Shown here: positions 14,391-22,911 of the stretch, in pieces
Layout of the letters: the number at the start of each line of letters is the position of its first letter
Numbering within the stretch: position 1 is the stretch's first letter
From: a virus
Reading direction: 5' to 3' (one strand)
IMG/VR virus record: IMGVR_UViG_3300031787_000115
Location: 1-62,585 of that record
Length of the DNA stretch: 62,585 nucleotides
The notes under the pieces: model-generated
Told to the model about the DNA's origin: nothing
Seen by the model: the letters and a program-made list of their open reading frames with translations, nothing else
Databases searched by the model: none
Position numbers and translations under genes: made by a program

Positions 14391-14869
14391 GCCTGCCCTC
14401 GAGGCGTGCCCAGCAGGGCGGCCACCAGCTCAGCCCGGCGCCCGTGGTGTGACAGGCCCGTGATGCCCGCCTGGCGAGCCAGGGCCCGCAGCTGGTCCAC
14501 CGTCAGCCGCGCCAGCTCGGGGCCGGTGTAGGCCGGCTCGTCCAGCGCCAGCGGTTCCGGCGGGGTGATGGTGTCAGGGTCCGGCAGGGGGTCGCCCAGG
14601 GGCTCCGGCTCAACGCCTGGCACCGTGGGCTCACCCTGCAGCAGGCGCCGATCCCGTTCGCGGAGGGCCTGGTTCGGCTGCCAGAAGCCGGCGGACCAGG
14701 CTCCGCCCATGCCGCCGATCGCCAGGGCCGTCACCCACTGGCTCTCGCACTTGCCGGCGCCGGGGCTGTAACGCTCGCAGCTCACCCCCACGTAGATCAG
14801 GCCCACCGCCACGGGCGTCAGCAGGGCCGCAAGGGTGGTGGCCTTGGCGCGCTGTTCGGTGGGGTTCAT
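14387..14869 (-). CDS. Membrane protein with C-terminal SAP/Rho-N-like domain
   Basis: A 160-residue protein with two probable transmembrane segments (about 12-29 and 46-62), a long acidic Pro/Glu/Asp linker and a C-terminal helical domain LTVDQLRALARQAGITGLSH. This mirrors the protein at 488-919. It is coupled to its neighbours by ATGA overlaps on both sides in the presumed lysis cassette. It may be a holin-type protein, but the nucleic-acid-binding-like tail is unusual for that. Confidence 0.65.
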   Translation of the reverse strand: MNPTEQRAKATTLAALLTPVAVGLIYVGVSCERYSPGAGKCESQWVTALAIGGMGGAWSAGFWQPNQALRERDRRLLQGEPTVPGVEPEPLGDPLPDPDTITPPEPLALDEPAYTGPELARLTVDQLRALARQAGITGLSHHGRRAELVAALLGTPRGQA

Positions 14870-15171
14870 TTGCCGGGCTCCATGCGGGTGAGGCGAACGT
14901 CAACACCGTCAAGCCGCTTGTCGTGCTGCTCCAGGATCGTGACCTGCCGCTCGTCGTTGCGGTCCAGTCGGTCCAGGCGCTGCTCCTGCTGCTCCTGCTG
15001 GCCGTCGATCTGGGCGAACTTGATCGGCACGGTTCGGGCCAGGTAGATCACCCCGGCGGTGATGACCGACAACAAGCCGGTGATGATGCCGCCGATCAGG
15101 CGATCCCGCGCCACCACCATCACGGGCGGCGGCGGTTCAGGGCGGCGACGATCGCGAATCACGAACGGCAT
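14866..15171 (-). CDS. Membrane-anchored coiled-coil protein (spanin/holin-like)
   Basis: A 101-residue protein with a Pro/Arg-rich N-terminus, one transmembrane helix (about 27-46: GGIITGLLSVITAGVIYLAR), and a Gln/Arg/Asp coiled coil to the end. This layout resembles Rz/XhlA-type lysis accessory proteins. It is the first gene of the lysis cassette; a GGGGAGG ribosome site precedes the ATG. Confidence 0.65.
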   Translation of the reverse strand: MPFVIRDRRRPEPPPPVMVVARDRLIGGIITGLLSVITAGVIYLARTVPIKFAQIDGQQEQQEQRLDRLDRNDERQVTILEQHDKRLDGVDVRLTRMEPGK

Positions 15172-15212
15172 GACCTCCCCAGGCTGTGTGCGGCCATCAC
15201 AGGATCACTGTT

Positions 15213-15228
15213 GCCTGAGGTTTCCGCG
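15213..15228 (-). promoter_or_regulatory. Start-associated element CGGAAACCTCAGGC
   Basis: The element lies between the gene ending at 15238 and the lysis cassette starting at 15171, 41 nt before the ATG. Confidence 0.55.
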
Positions 15229-15237
15229 CCGGTGGCG

Positions 15238-15945
15238 TCAGGCCACCAGCTCCCACTCCAGGCTCTCCCGTGCCGAGGTCGCTGGGTCGTCCGCCAGGAA
15301 CTGACCCTGCGGGTCGCGGGCCTGCACCACCTGCCACTGACTGCCGTTCGGTGCGGTCCAGGTCTGGCCGACCGACTGCGCGAAAGGGCGGGTCAGCTCG
15401 ATGACGAACGCCGCGGGCAGGTTGCAGCTCACCGCCAGGGCGCCGATCGTGGTGAGCAGCTCGGCGGGGATCAGGTCAGCGGCCCGCAGCGCCCGCCAGG
15501 CGGCGTGGAAGTCGCTCGGGTCACCACCGGCAGCCGCAGCGATCAGAGCCGCCGGCAGGGCCAGCACGGCGCTGGGAGCCACCGGCAGGGCCTGGGCCAG
15601 GGCCGTGTTGGCGGCGGGGTCGCCCAGCAGGGCAGCCTTGAACCGTGCCCAGTCCGGCGCCGGGGCGTTAGCGGCATCCCAGGCCGCGATCTGCTCGGGC
15701 GAGGCGGGGATTACCTGCCATCGCTGCCGGTAGGTGCCATCGGCATCGGGCTCGGGGGGCAGCTCCTCGATCTGCTCAGAGCGGGGGTTGAACGCCGGCT
15801 GATCGGACGGGTGAACGAACCGGCAGCCGAACGGCTCGATGTCCTCGTCGGTGGGATTGGCGGGGAAGGAGACGTTCAGGTTGTCGCGGCGCAACTGCCA
15901 GAGGCTGAAGGGGTATTCGCCGGTGGTCAGGTTGATCAGGTTCAT
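15238..15945 (-). CDS. Tail fibre-associated protein
   Basis: A 235-residue protein with an N-terminal module YPFSLWQLRRDNLNVSFP that recalls tail-fibre assembly proteins of cyanophages. It continues with an Ala-rich helical middle. It is coupled by ATGA to the coiled-coil gene upstream and lies downstream of the fibre and propeller genes. Its role in fibre folding is inferred. Confidence 0.6.
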   Translation of the reverse strand: MNLINLTTGEYPFSLWQLRRDNLNVSFPANPTDEDIEPFGCRFVHPSDQPAFNPRSEQIEELPPEPDADGTYRQRWQVIPASPEQIAAWDAANAPAPDWARFKAALLGDPAANTALAQALPVAPSAVLALPAALIAAAAGGDPSDFHAAWRALRAADLIPAELLTTIGALAVSCNLPAAFVIELTRPFAQSVGQTWTAPNGSQWQVVQARDPQGQFLADDPATSARESLEWELVA

Positions 15946-16184
15946 GGATCTTGGAGTTGGTCCGCGATCACGTCGCGGATGATGCGGGCGCGGAGTTGCT
16001 GCCGCAGCTCCTCAGCCAGGCGGATCTCCAGCTCCTCGCGGAAGGCCGCGAGATCCTGGTTATCGGGGTGCTCGGCCTGGATCTTGGCGATGGCCAGCCG
16101 GTAGTTGTCGATGTTGATCTGATAGCTCAGCAGCTCGGCGTCACGCGCCTCCAGGGCCTGGGTCAGGATGTCGGTGCGGGTCAT
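15942..16184 (-). CDS. Short coiled-coil tail accessory protein
   Basis: An 80-residue, nearly all-helical protein (RDAELLSYQINIDNYRLAIA, then AFREELEIRLAEELRQQLRA). Its ATG overlaps the propeller gene stop. It could be a tail fibre trimerisation or assembly factor. Confidence 0.65.
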   Translation of the reverse strand: MTRTDILTQALEARDAELLSYQINIDNYRLAIAKIQAEHPDNQDLAAFREELEIRLAEELRQQLRARIIRDVIADQLQDP

Positions 16185-17218
16185 GAACTCCACGGGTAGA
16201 CGGTGATGTATGGAGAGCCGGTGTGTGCCAGGCCCAAAGCATTGCCCGATGGGGAGAACGCAACGCCGCTGACCTCGCCGGGCGGGAGGGTGGCCGGATT
16301 GGCGTATCGGCTGCCGAAGCCGCTGCCGGACCAGGCGTAGCAGCTCAGAAACGGCGTCACCGCATGACCCACGGCAACCGATAGGCCATCAGGGGAGAAG
16401 GCGACGGAGTTGCTGTTGCCTGTGGGCAGGGTGGATGGATTGGAGAACTTCGCGCCAAAGCCAGAGCCGGACCAGGGATAGAAGCTGACGAATGGCGTCG
16501 TGGGGTGTGCGGTCGCCAGTACATCGCTTGCGGGGGAAAAGGTGATCCCGTTGACCTGGTTTGCGGGAAGTGTCGCGGGGTTGCTGAACTTGGTGCCGAA
16601 CGCCGATCCAGACCAGGGGTAGGCGGTAACAAATGACCCTGAGGAGTGACCAACTGCTATCGATGCGCCGTTCGGGGAAAATGCGACTGACCAACAGGCG
16701 TTTGCCGGCAACGTTGCTGGATTCGTGTACTTCGTTCCGAATCCAGATGATGACCACGGATAGGCCGAAACAAAGGGTGTGGTGTTGTGCGCAATCGCCA
16801 CCGCTCCACCTGATGGGGAGAAGGCGATGCCGTTGCCCCTGGTCCCTGGCAGTGTCGCTGGATCCGAATACTTTGCGCCGAATCCTGATGGCGACCACGG
16901 GTAAGCCGTGACGTATGGGCTGGTGGTATGAGCCACGGCAACAGCGTCGCCGGCAGGACTGAACGCCACACCATTCCCCAAACCGGTTGGCAGTGTTGCC
17001 GGGTTGCTGAACTTGGCACCAAAGCCTGTCGATGCGGACCAGGGGTAAGCCGTGACATAGGGCGTACCTGAGGTGCTGATTGCAACCGCATCACCAGCAG
17101 GCGAGAACGCGATCGACAGACCCGTCAGGCCTGGCAGGGTGGAGGGGTTTGAATACTTCACCCCGAAGCCAGGGGTTCCCGTGTTCGTCGCCGCAGCCAG
17201 CGCACTACGCCCCAGCAT
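16181..17218 (-). CDS. Seven-bladed beta-propeller virion protein
   Basis: A 345-residue protein made of seven 45-47-residue repeats, each with FGAKYSNPATLP, then VAFSPxGDAVAVAH and PYVTAYPWS. Seven repeats fit one closed WD40/YVTN-like propeller. It is coupled by TGATG to the tail fibre gene, so it is probably a tail-tip or receptor-binding part. Blades 3-6 are encoded by less G+C-rich DNA than the flanks, which hints at recent acquisition or exchange. Confidence 0.8.
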   Translation of the reverse strand: MLGRSALAAATNTGTPGFGVKYSNPSTLPGLTGLSIAFSPAGDAVAISTSGTPYVTAYPWSASTGFGAKFSNPATLPTGLGNGVAFSPAGDAVAVAHTTSPYVTAYPWSPSGFGAKYSDPATLPGTRGNGIAFSPSGGAVAIAHNTTPFVSAYPWSSSGFGTKYTNPATLPANACWSVAFSPNGASIAVGHSSGSFVTAYPWSGSAFGTKFSNPATLPANQVNGITFSPASDVLATAHPTTPFVSFYPWSGSGFGAKFSNPSTLPTGNSNSVAFSPDGLSVAVGHAVTPFLSCYAWSGSGFGSRYANPATLPPGEVSGVAFSPSGNALGLAHTGSPYITVYPWSS

Positions 17219-20200
17219 CACGACCTCCCCTTGAGAGGTGCAATCTCGATGGTGGTGCCGCCGCCGACCACCTCGATCACCACCCGTTCGGTGTCGCTGG
17301 CGGTGGGGGTCATGGCGCTGCCGCCGTCCCACTTGACCGTGTAACCGCTGTTGCCGGTAAACCATGAGATCGTTCCCGACGTGTAGGCGAAGGCCAGCAC
17401 GCCCCGCCACAGGTAGTCGCTGGGGATGTTGGCCAGGTTGCTGAGGTTGATCGTCGTCGCGCCGTTGATCGCAGCGCTGGTGACGAACTCGTTGCCGGCC
17501 TGCACGTCGAGCGTGTAGGTGCCGCTGCTGGCGGTGACACTCAGCCGGCGCTGGGCCAACGAGTCAGCGATCACCAGATCCCAGCCACTGACGGCAGCGG
17601 TGCCGATGCCAAGCTGATCGAAACGGACGCCGGTGCTCGGGAGTCTCGCGGCGGCCAGGGTGCCGGTGCTGATGTCGCTGGCGCTGCCGCTGGTGGCGAC
17701 TGCGGCCAAGTCGCTGATCGTGTTGGCCGTCTGCGTGCCGGTGTGGTTGGCGCGGCTGAGCAGGTGGGCGTCGGTCTGGTTCGCCGTGGCGCCGGTGGCG
17801 ATGCCGTCCAGCTTGGTTTTCGCGCTGCTGGCGGCCCACCAGGCGGCGATCGCCTGCCAGACCCGCTGCACCGTCCAGGCGCGGCGATCGGTGGCGGTGC
17901 CGGCTTCGGCGTCGGCTTGGATGACGGTGGGGGCCGACCACTCGCGGGCGTCGCTCAGGCGGGTGTCGCTGCCCTTGACCACCTGGGCGCTGCTGGCGTC
18001 GCCCGTGGCGGCCACGTCTAGGGGTGCAGCGGTGCCGAGGGTGGGCGCGGTGTAGCTGACGACGCCGGTGGTGGGGTTGTAGTCGAGCGATCCCCCGGCG
18101 CTGATCGACTGCCGGGCGCGGGCGGTCGTGAAATAGAGGTTGACGCTGCCCTCGCTGACGGCATCCGTACTGCCGGGGCTGGCGGAGATTTCGACGTAGG
18201 CCGAACCGGACCAGCGGTAGGTCTTGCCGGTGTCGAGGGCGACGTAGATTTTCCCGGTCTCGCCAGTGCCCGAAAACGCCGCGAGGTTGGCCGCCTCGAT
18301 CACGTCATCGACGTAGCTGGGCAGCAGCGTCGAGGGGATCAGGCCGCTGCCGTCCAGCCGGGCCAGACCGTTGGGGGCGTTCAGCGTCAGCTCGACATTG
18401 CGGCTGCGGGTCCAGAAGCCGGAGCCGTCCTGGGTGCTGGTGTCAGAGATGCTGATCGGCTGACTGGCGGTGACGCTCAGGCCCGCCAGGTAGCGGTTGT
18501 CGGAGTAGGTGCGGACCGCGAACTGGGTCGGGGCGGTGTCGGCGGCAGAGACGCCGGTGCTGGCCAGCAAGCTGGTGCTGTTCGAGACCTCCTGGAGCTG
18601 CACCCCCACCGTCGAGGCTCCGCCGTTGCGTGAGAACGGACCCACGGCGTTGAGCCCGCTGAGGTTGAACTGGCTGGTGTTGATCGTGACCGCGCCGGTG
18701 GTGCCATCCACCGCGAAGGCGCCGCCGGCCACCTTCACGTCACCGACATCGTTGACGATCAGGCCGAAGACCCGCCCCAGGTTGCGCTCGACCGCTTCGT
18801 TGCCGCGGATCGGCACGCCACCGTTCCAGGGGAGTGCTGAGTAGTTGGTGCCGGCGCCGACGTAGTTGGCGCTGTGGCAGCCGGCGCTGATCTGCGACCG
18901 CTGGCGGAAGTCCGCTGTAGCGCCCTGGGACACGTTGGCCGCCAGGCCGCTGCCCGAGGGGTTGAAGAACGTCACCCGGTAGCCGGCCCGTGTGGGGGCG
19001 GTGTCGGTGACGATCGTGCCGCTGGCGTCGATCGGGGTGCTCGACTGGATGACGTAGGGGTTGCCGCCGAGTAACAGGATCTGGCCCGCCGCCGGGCGGC
19101 TGCTGCTGCCCAGCCGGTTGGCACTCAGGCTCACCACATCCACCGTCAGGGCGCCGGACGAGGCCGCTACCCGCAGGGAGCCGGTGAACAGGGCCGTGGT
19201 GCTGTAGCCATCGGCCACCAGGCCGTAGATGCCGAACTCGCTGGCACCGCCGCCGCTCAGGGTCGCCTGGCCGCCGGTCTCGCACTGGACGTGCCAGGTG
19301 CCGAACAGCCCGAAGAAGCTGACCAGCTCGGCATAGCCGTCGTTCCGAACGACCGCGCCGGGGCCGCCCAGGTTCTGCTGGGTGAAGCCGTAGACCAGCA
19401 GGCTGCGGATCGGGGAATCGCTCCGGCAAGCCGCACCATCGACCAGCACGCCGCCGCCGGTGTCGCCGGTGCTGGTGCTGCCGGCCAGGCCGGCGTCATC
19501 CTCGGCGGTGATCGAGGCGCAGTCCTTGACGTAGGGGCTGGCGGTCAGGAACACGCCCGCCCCGCCGTTAGCGGCCTCGTTCAGCCGCACCGCCCAGGCC
19601 CGTGTCCCCACCGTGGAGTCCGTCGAGCTGGTGCCGGTGGCCTGATGGCCGCTGTGGGTGAAGTCCGCCACCATGCAACCGGAATCCAGCGCCCAGAAGC
19701 CGTTCAGCTCCTGACCGCTCGCGGGCTTGATGGTGGTGCCCCGCTGCAGCGCACCCTGGGCGAGGATGTTGGGCTTGAGCCGGAACGGCAGGGACGCCTC
19801 CACGAACTCGCCGGGGCCGACGAGGATCTTGGCCTTGGCGCCGGCGTTGGCCGTGACGTAGACGTTGGCGGCGGTCACCGCTGCGCCGATCGTCAGGAAC
19901 GGTTCGCCGGGGCTGGTGCCGTTGTTGGTGTTGCTGCCGCCCTTGCTGACGTAGAAGGTGGCCGCATCGCGGAAGGCATCGAGCCGGGCCTTCAGCTCAG
20001 CGAAGCGGCTGTCGTCGCCAGCGGCCACAGTGCCGGCGGTCTGGCCGACGTTGATGCCAACGGTCTTCGTGCCGGCGTCGTAGGTGATCGGCGCGGTGGC
20101 ATTGGCCACACCCGACGGCCCCTGGGGGCCCGTCGCACCCTGGGGGCCGGTGGCGCCCTGCGGACCCGTCGCACCGGTCGCGCCCTGGGGCCCCTGCGGA

Positions 20201-20685
20201 CCAGTCGCACCCTGCGGGCCAACGGGGCCGGTCAGTGAGGCCAGGCTGACGAGGTTCGTCCAGCTGGCGTCTCCGGCGTAGCGCCACTGCACGTGGGTCG
20301 CGCCGGCCTGGAGCTCCACCTCGCGGCCATTGGCGCCAGCGGCACCGGCAGGGCCATCAGCACCGGCCGCGCCAGCAGGCCCCGCCGGACCCGTTGCGCC
20401 GGTGGCACCGGCAGGACCGGCCGGGCCCTGGGGACCAGCAGCACCTGCAGGACCCGCAGGGCCAGCCAGGTCCGCCGTCGCAATCAGGTTCGTCCAGGTG
20501 GTGCCGCCGACCACCCGCCACTGCACCTGCCCGCTGCTGACCCGCAGCTCGATCGCAGGGCCAGCCGGCCCGGCAGCGCCCGCAGGCCCAGCCGCACCCG
20601 GCGCACCCGCAGGCCCAGGCGTCACCACCCGCACCGCCGCCGGTCCGCTCGGGACCGTCACCCGCACCACATCAGGGCAGCTCAT
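17218..20685 (-). CDS. Large tail fibre with collagen-like repeats
   Basis: An 1155-residue protein. It has an N-terminal anchor (1-22), then three Gly-X-Y collagen-like blocks (about 23-47, 73-118, 150-190) separated by two WxNLxS modules. A parallel beta-helix-like domain (about 235-560) begins FYVSKGGSNTNNGTSPGEPF, and a long beta-rich shaft and tip follow, including TAPTLGTAAPLDVAATGDAS. This is the usual build of a trimeric fibre. It probably determines host range together with the propeller. Confidence 0.85.
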   Translation of the reverse strand: MSCPDVVRVTVPSGPAAVRVVTPGPAGAPGAAGPAGAAGPAGPAIELRVSSGQVQWRVVGGTTWTNLIATADLAGPAGPAGAAGPQGPAGPAGATGATGPAGPAGAAGADGPAGAAGANGREVELQAGATHVQWRYAGDASWTNLVSLASLTGPVGPQGATGPQGPQGATGATGPQGATGPQGATGPQGPSGVANATAPITYDAGTKTVGINVGQTAGTVAAGDDSRFAELKARLDAFRDAATFYVSKGGSNTNNGTSPGEPFLTIGAAVTAANVYVTANAGAKAKILVGPGEFVEASLPFRLKPNILAQGALQRGTTIKPASGQELNGFWALDSGCMVADFTHSGHQATGTSSTDSTVGTRAWAVRLNEAANGGAGVFLTASPYVKDCASITAEDDAGLAGSTSTGDTGGGVLVDGAACRSDSPIRSLLVYGFTQQNLGGPGAVVRNDGYAELVSFFGLFGTWHVQCETGGQATLSGGGASEFGIYGLVADGYSTTALFTGSLRVAASSGALTVDVVSLSANRLGSSSRPAAGQILLLGGNPYVIQSSTPIDASGTIVTDTAPTRAGYRVTFFNPSGSGLAANVSQGATADFRQRSQISAGCHSANYVGAGTNYSALPWNGGVPIRGNEAVERNLGRVFGLIVNDVGDVKVAGGAFAVDGTTGAVTINTSQFNLSGLNAVGPFSRNGGASTVGVQLQEVSNSTSLLASTGVSAADTAPTQFAVRTYSDNRYLAGLSVTASQPISISDTSTQDGSGFWTRSRNVELTLNAPNGLARLDGSGLIPSTLLPSYVDDVIEAANLAAFSGTGETGKIYVALDTGKTYRWSGSAYVEISASPGSTDAVSEGSVNLYFTTARARQSISAGGSLDYNPTTGVVSYTAPTLGTAAPLDVAATGDASSAQVVKGSDTRLSDAREWSAPTVIQADAEAGTATDRRAWTVQRVWQAIAAWWAASSAKTKLDGIATGATANQTDAHLLSRANHTGTQTANTISDLAAVATSGSASDISTGTLAAARLPSTGVRFDQLGIGTAAVSGWDLVIADSLAQRRLSVTASSGTYTLDVQAGNEFVTSAAINGATTINLSNLANIPSDYLWRGVLAFAYTSGTISWFTGNSGYTVKWDGGSAMTPTASDTERVVIEVVGGGTTIEIAPLKGRS

Positions 20686-21038
20686 CAGGGATCCCTCCGG
20701 CTGGAGCGCAGGGCCACCGTCACGGGCCCTGTCGCCAGGAAGTGGTCATCGGCCACCGTCGCGCCCGGCGGCACCATCAGGCAGTCGTACCGGTAGTCGC
20801 CGCCCACCTTGAGCTCATTGACCGTCGCCTCGGGCAGCACCAGCTGCACCGTTCCGCCCGAAGGGTCCGCTGTCACCGTCACCGGGTAGATCGTGCGGGC
20901 CCGCGCATCGCTGACGGTGGCGTTGACGTCCCAGCCCACGAATGTCCAGGCAGCGCCGCTGGCATCGACCAGCTCGAAGCGCTTCAGGGCGTCAATGCCC
21001 TGCTCCATCGCCCAGGTCTCGTCCTCGATCCAGGCCAC
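20685..21038 (-). CDS. Baseplate/fibre adaptor-like protein
   Basis: A 117-residue beta-rich protein (FELVDASGAAWTFVGWDVNA) with GTG start, coupled to the fibre gene by TGATG. The size and pattern recall fibre-attachment proteins of other siphophages. The assignment is contextual. A CGGAAACCTGCGG element precedes it. Confidence 0.6.
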   Translation of the reverse strand: MAWIEDETWAMEQGIDALKRFELVDASGAAWTFVGWDVNATVSDARARTIYPVTVTADPSGGTVQLVLPEATVNELKVGGDYRYDCLMVPPGATVADDHFLATGPVTVALRSSRRDP

Positions 21039-21053
21039 GGTTCGCCCTCGCTA

Positions 21054-21066
21054 CCGCAGGTTTCCG
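21054..21066 (-). promoter_or_regulatory. Start-associated element CGGAAACCTGCGG
   Basis: The element lies 15 nt before the GTG at 21038. Confidence 0.55.
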
Positions 21067-21067
21067 G

Positions 21068-21262
21068 TCAGCGGCGCCGCTTGCGGGTCGGCACCGGACA
21101 GGCGGGCTCCTCGCTGGCCGGCTCCGCCGCGATCACATGGAACACTTCCGGATCGCCGCCCGGCAGCTCCTTCAGGTCCACCACCGACACGGGCCACGGG
21201 GCCGGGGTGAGGTCATCGATCAGCACCTCAGGCGCACCGGCGCCCACCACAACGATCGGCAT
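21068..21262 (-). CDS. Small hypothetical protein
   Basis: A 64-residue protein with a beta start (MPIVVVGAGAPEVLIDDLTP) and a basic end (TRKRRR). The family is not recognised. It follows a terminator. Confidence 0.6.
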   Translation of the reverse strand: MPIVVVGAGAPEVLIDDLTPAPWPVSVVDLKELPGGDPEVFHVIAAEPASEEPACPVPTRKRRR

Positions 21263-21278
21263 GATTCTCCAGATAGTG

Positions 21279-21300
21279 GAAAGGGGCCCCGCAGGGCCCC
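21279..21300 (-). terminator. Intrinsic terminator after capsid block
   Basis: On the minus strand GGGGCCC TGC GGGGCCCC is followed by TTTCC. It separates the capsid genes from the tail-fibre genes. Confidence 0.7.
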
Positions 21301-21327
21301 AGTGTCACAGGGCTCGCCGCCCTCAGA

Positions 21328-21837
21328 TCACTCGGGCTGCAGTGTCAGCGTCAGCGTCCCGGCGGGCACCAGCACGCCGTTGCCGGCGGTGGTGACGTTG
21401 CCGGAGGCGTCGAGCACTCGGGTGCCGGCCACCGCACGCACCGCCACCGGGCGGGGGGTGTCGGTGGTGAGGCTGGCAGCGGTCTTGGCGAGCTTGTGGA
21501 TCGCGGCACCGCTCAGGGCCACCTCAGTGGTCCCGATGCCGGAGGCCTCGAGGGCCGCCACGGTCACCCAGTTGGCGCTGTTGTCGGCCGGCAGCGAACC
21601 GCCGGGGGCGACGTGGGCCACCTGCACGAGGTAGCCGCCAGCGGCATTGCTGGTCTGGCCGAACAGGATCGCCTTGTAGGTGTTCTGAGCGCTGAGGCTG
21701 GTATTGAGCAGCCGCTTGGTCCCGGTGCGGGATTCAGCGGCGCGGCCACGGGTGCCGGCCCCGACGTCACCGACCAGAACGGTCGAGGCGTCGAGGTGAT
21801 ACGCGCGGCGGGGAGAAAGGCCAGTCGCCTGTCCCAT
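21328..21837 (-). CDS. Probable capsid decoration or head-associated protein
   Basis: A 169-residue, Ala/Thr/Gly-rich beta protein (KAILFGQTSNAAGGYLVQVA, then LVPAGTLTLTLQPE) directly downstream of the major capsid gene. Position suggests head decoration or stabilisation. A tail role cannot be excluded. Confidence 0.55.
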   Translation of the reverse strand: MGQATGLSPRRAYHLDASTVLVGDVGAGTRGRAAESRTGTKRLLNTSLSAQNTYKAILFGQTSNAAGGYLVQVAHVAPGGSLPADNSANWVTVAALEASGIGTTEVALSGAAIHKLAKTAASLTTDTPRPVAVRAVAGTRVLDASGNVTTAGNGVLVPAGTLTLTLQPE

Positions 21838-21883
21838 GGTTGTGTTCCTCCGATGGATGGATGGGTTAGGTCAGGGGTGGCGA

Positions 21884-22801
21884 TCAGGCCACGGCGGCAT
21901 CGGTGATGCCACGCAGGCGGGCAGCGGAGCGGCCGTTAAACACGGCGGCACCGACATACCACTCGATGCGGGTCCGATCCACGGGGGCGTCGGGCACTTC
22001 ACCCAGCTCGCGCACGCTGACGCCGAAGGTGCCGCGGTTGCGGCCCTGGATCATCGTGGTCAGCAGATCACCCAGCGCCACGCAGTAGATACTGGTGGTG
22101 CTGCCGCTCTCGGTGAAGGGCAGGATTTGCTGGTTCTGGGCGTTGACGTCCACCGTGATGATGGGCACGTCGCCGTACTGCTCGACCCGGCGGCCGAACT
22201 GATCCTGGCTGTAGGTGATGAAGCCGCCGACCGTGGTGGAGCGGGATGCAGCGGTGAGGTACCGGCGCATCTTCTTGTTCATCAGCAGCACCTTCTGGCC
22301 GCCCTGGGCGTCAACCTCATCGATCAGCTGATCGAGCGAGCTCAGCGACAGGGCGCCGTTCTCGTTGATGGACTGGGAGCTGTTGTCGTTGATGCGAGCC
22401 TTCAGGCCGTCGAACTGACGGGGGTTGACGGACTCGTTGCCGTTGATGAACAGATCCTCAAGGGTCATCCGCATGGAGCGGACCTTCATCCGGATCTGGT
22501 TGGCCTTAGCTTCGGGGCCGTGGAAGTCCAGCAGGGCCGTATCGACGTCCACCTCAGAGGTGAAGATCTTGAGCGCTTCGGACTGGGGGTTCATCACCCC
22601 GTAGGTGTGATCGGCCGTCTCGTTGATGCCACGGAAGCCGACAGCCGGCAGTTCGCCTTCCTGTTCGTAGAAGATGCCGGCGCCTTCCACGTCACGGAAG
22701 GGCATGATCCCCAGCAGGGGACCTTCGGAGAGTTCGGAGATAACGGCGCCGCGAGCAAGATCCTGCTCGATCTTCGACGCCTCCAGCAGAGTGAGGCCCA
22801 T
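21884..22801 (-). CDS. Major capsid protein (HK97-fold)
   Basis: A 305-residue protein with MGLTLLEASKIEQDLARGAV at the start, an E-loop region, ALKIFTSEVDVDTALLDFHG, a spine helix around QIRMKVRSMRMTLEDLFING, and an A-domain ending AVFNGRSAARLRGITDAAVA. This is the pattern of single-domain HK97-fold capsid proteins without a protease domain. The coiled-coil scaffold gene lies upstream. It sits after the tail genes, which is not the usual order. Confidence 0.82.
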   Translation of the reverse strand: MGLTLLEASKIEQDLARGAVISELSEGPLLGIMPFRDVEGAGIFYEQEGELPAVGFRGINETADHTYGVMNPQSEALKIFTSEVDVDTALLDFHGPEAKANQIRMKVRSMRMTLEDLFINGNESVNPRQFDGLKARINDNSSQSINENGALSLSSLDQLIDEVDAQGGQKVLLMNKKMRRYLTAASRSTTVGGFITYSQDQFGRRVEQYGDVPIITVDVNAQNQQILPFTESGSTTSIYCVALGDLLTTMIQGRNRGTFGVSVRELGEVPDAPVDRTRIEWYVGAAVFNGRSAARLRGITDAAVA

Positions 22802-22911
22802 TGTTCTCAAGGTGTTGGGTGTGCCCCCGGCCCACGTCACGCGGCGCTGGGTTGTCGGGCATCACGCCCATCACCAGGAGTTTTCCGGCCTCACTCCACC
22901 AGGCGCCGGGC

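Noticed and set aside
20000-20650. Plus-strand frames of Gly/Pro/Thr repeats
   Set aside because: They are antisense to the collagen-like repeats of the tail fibre.
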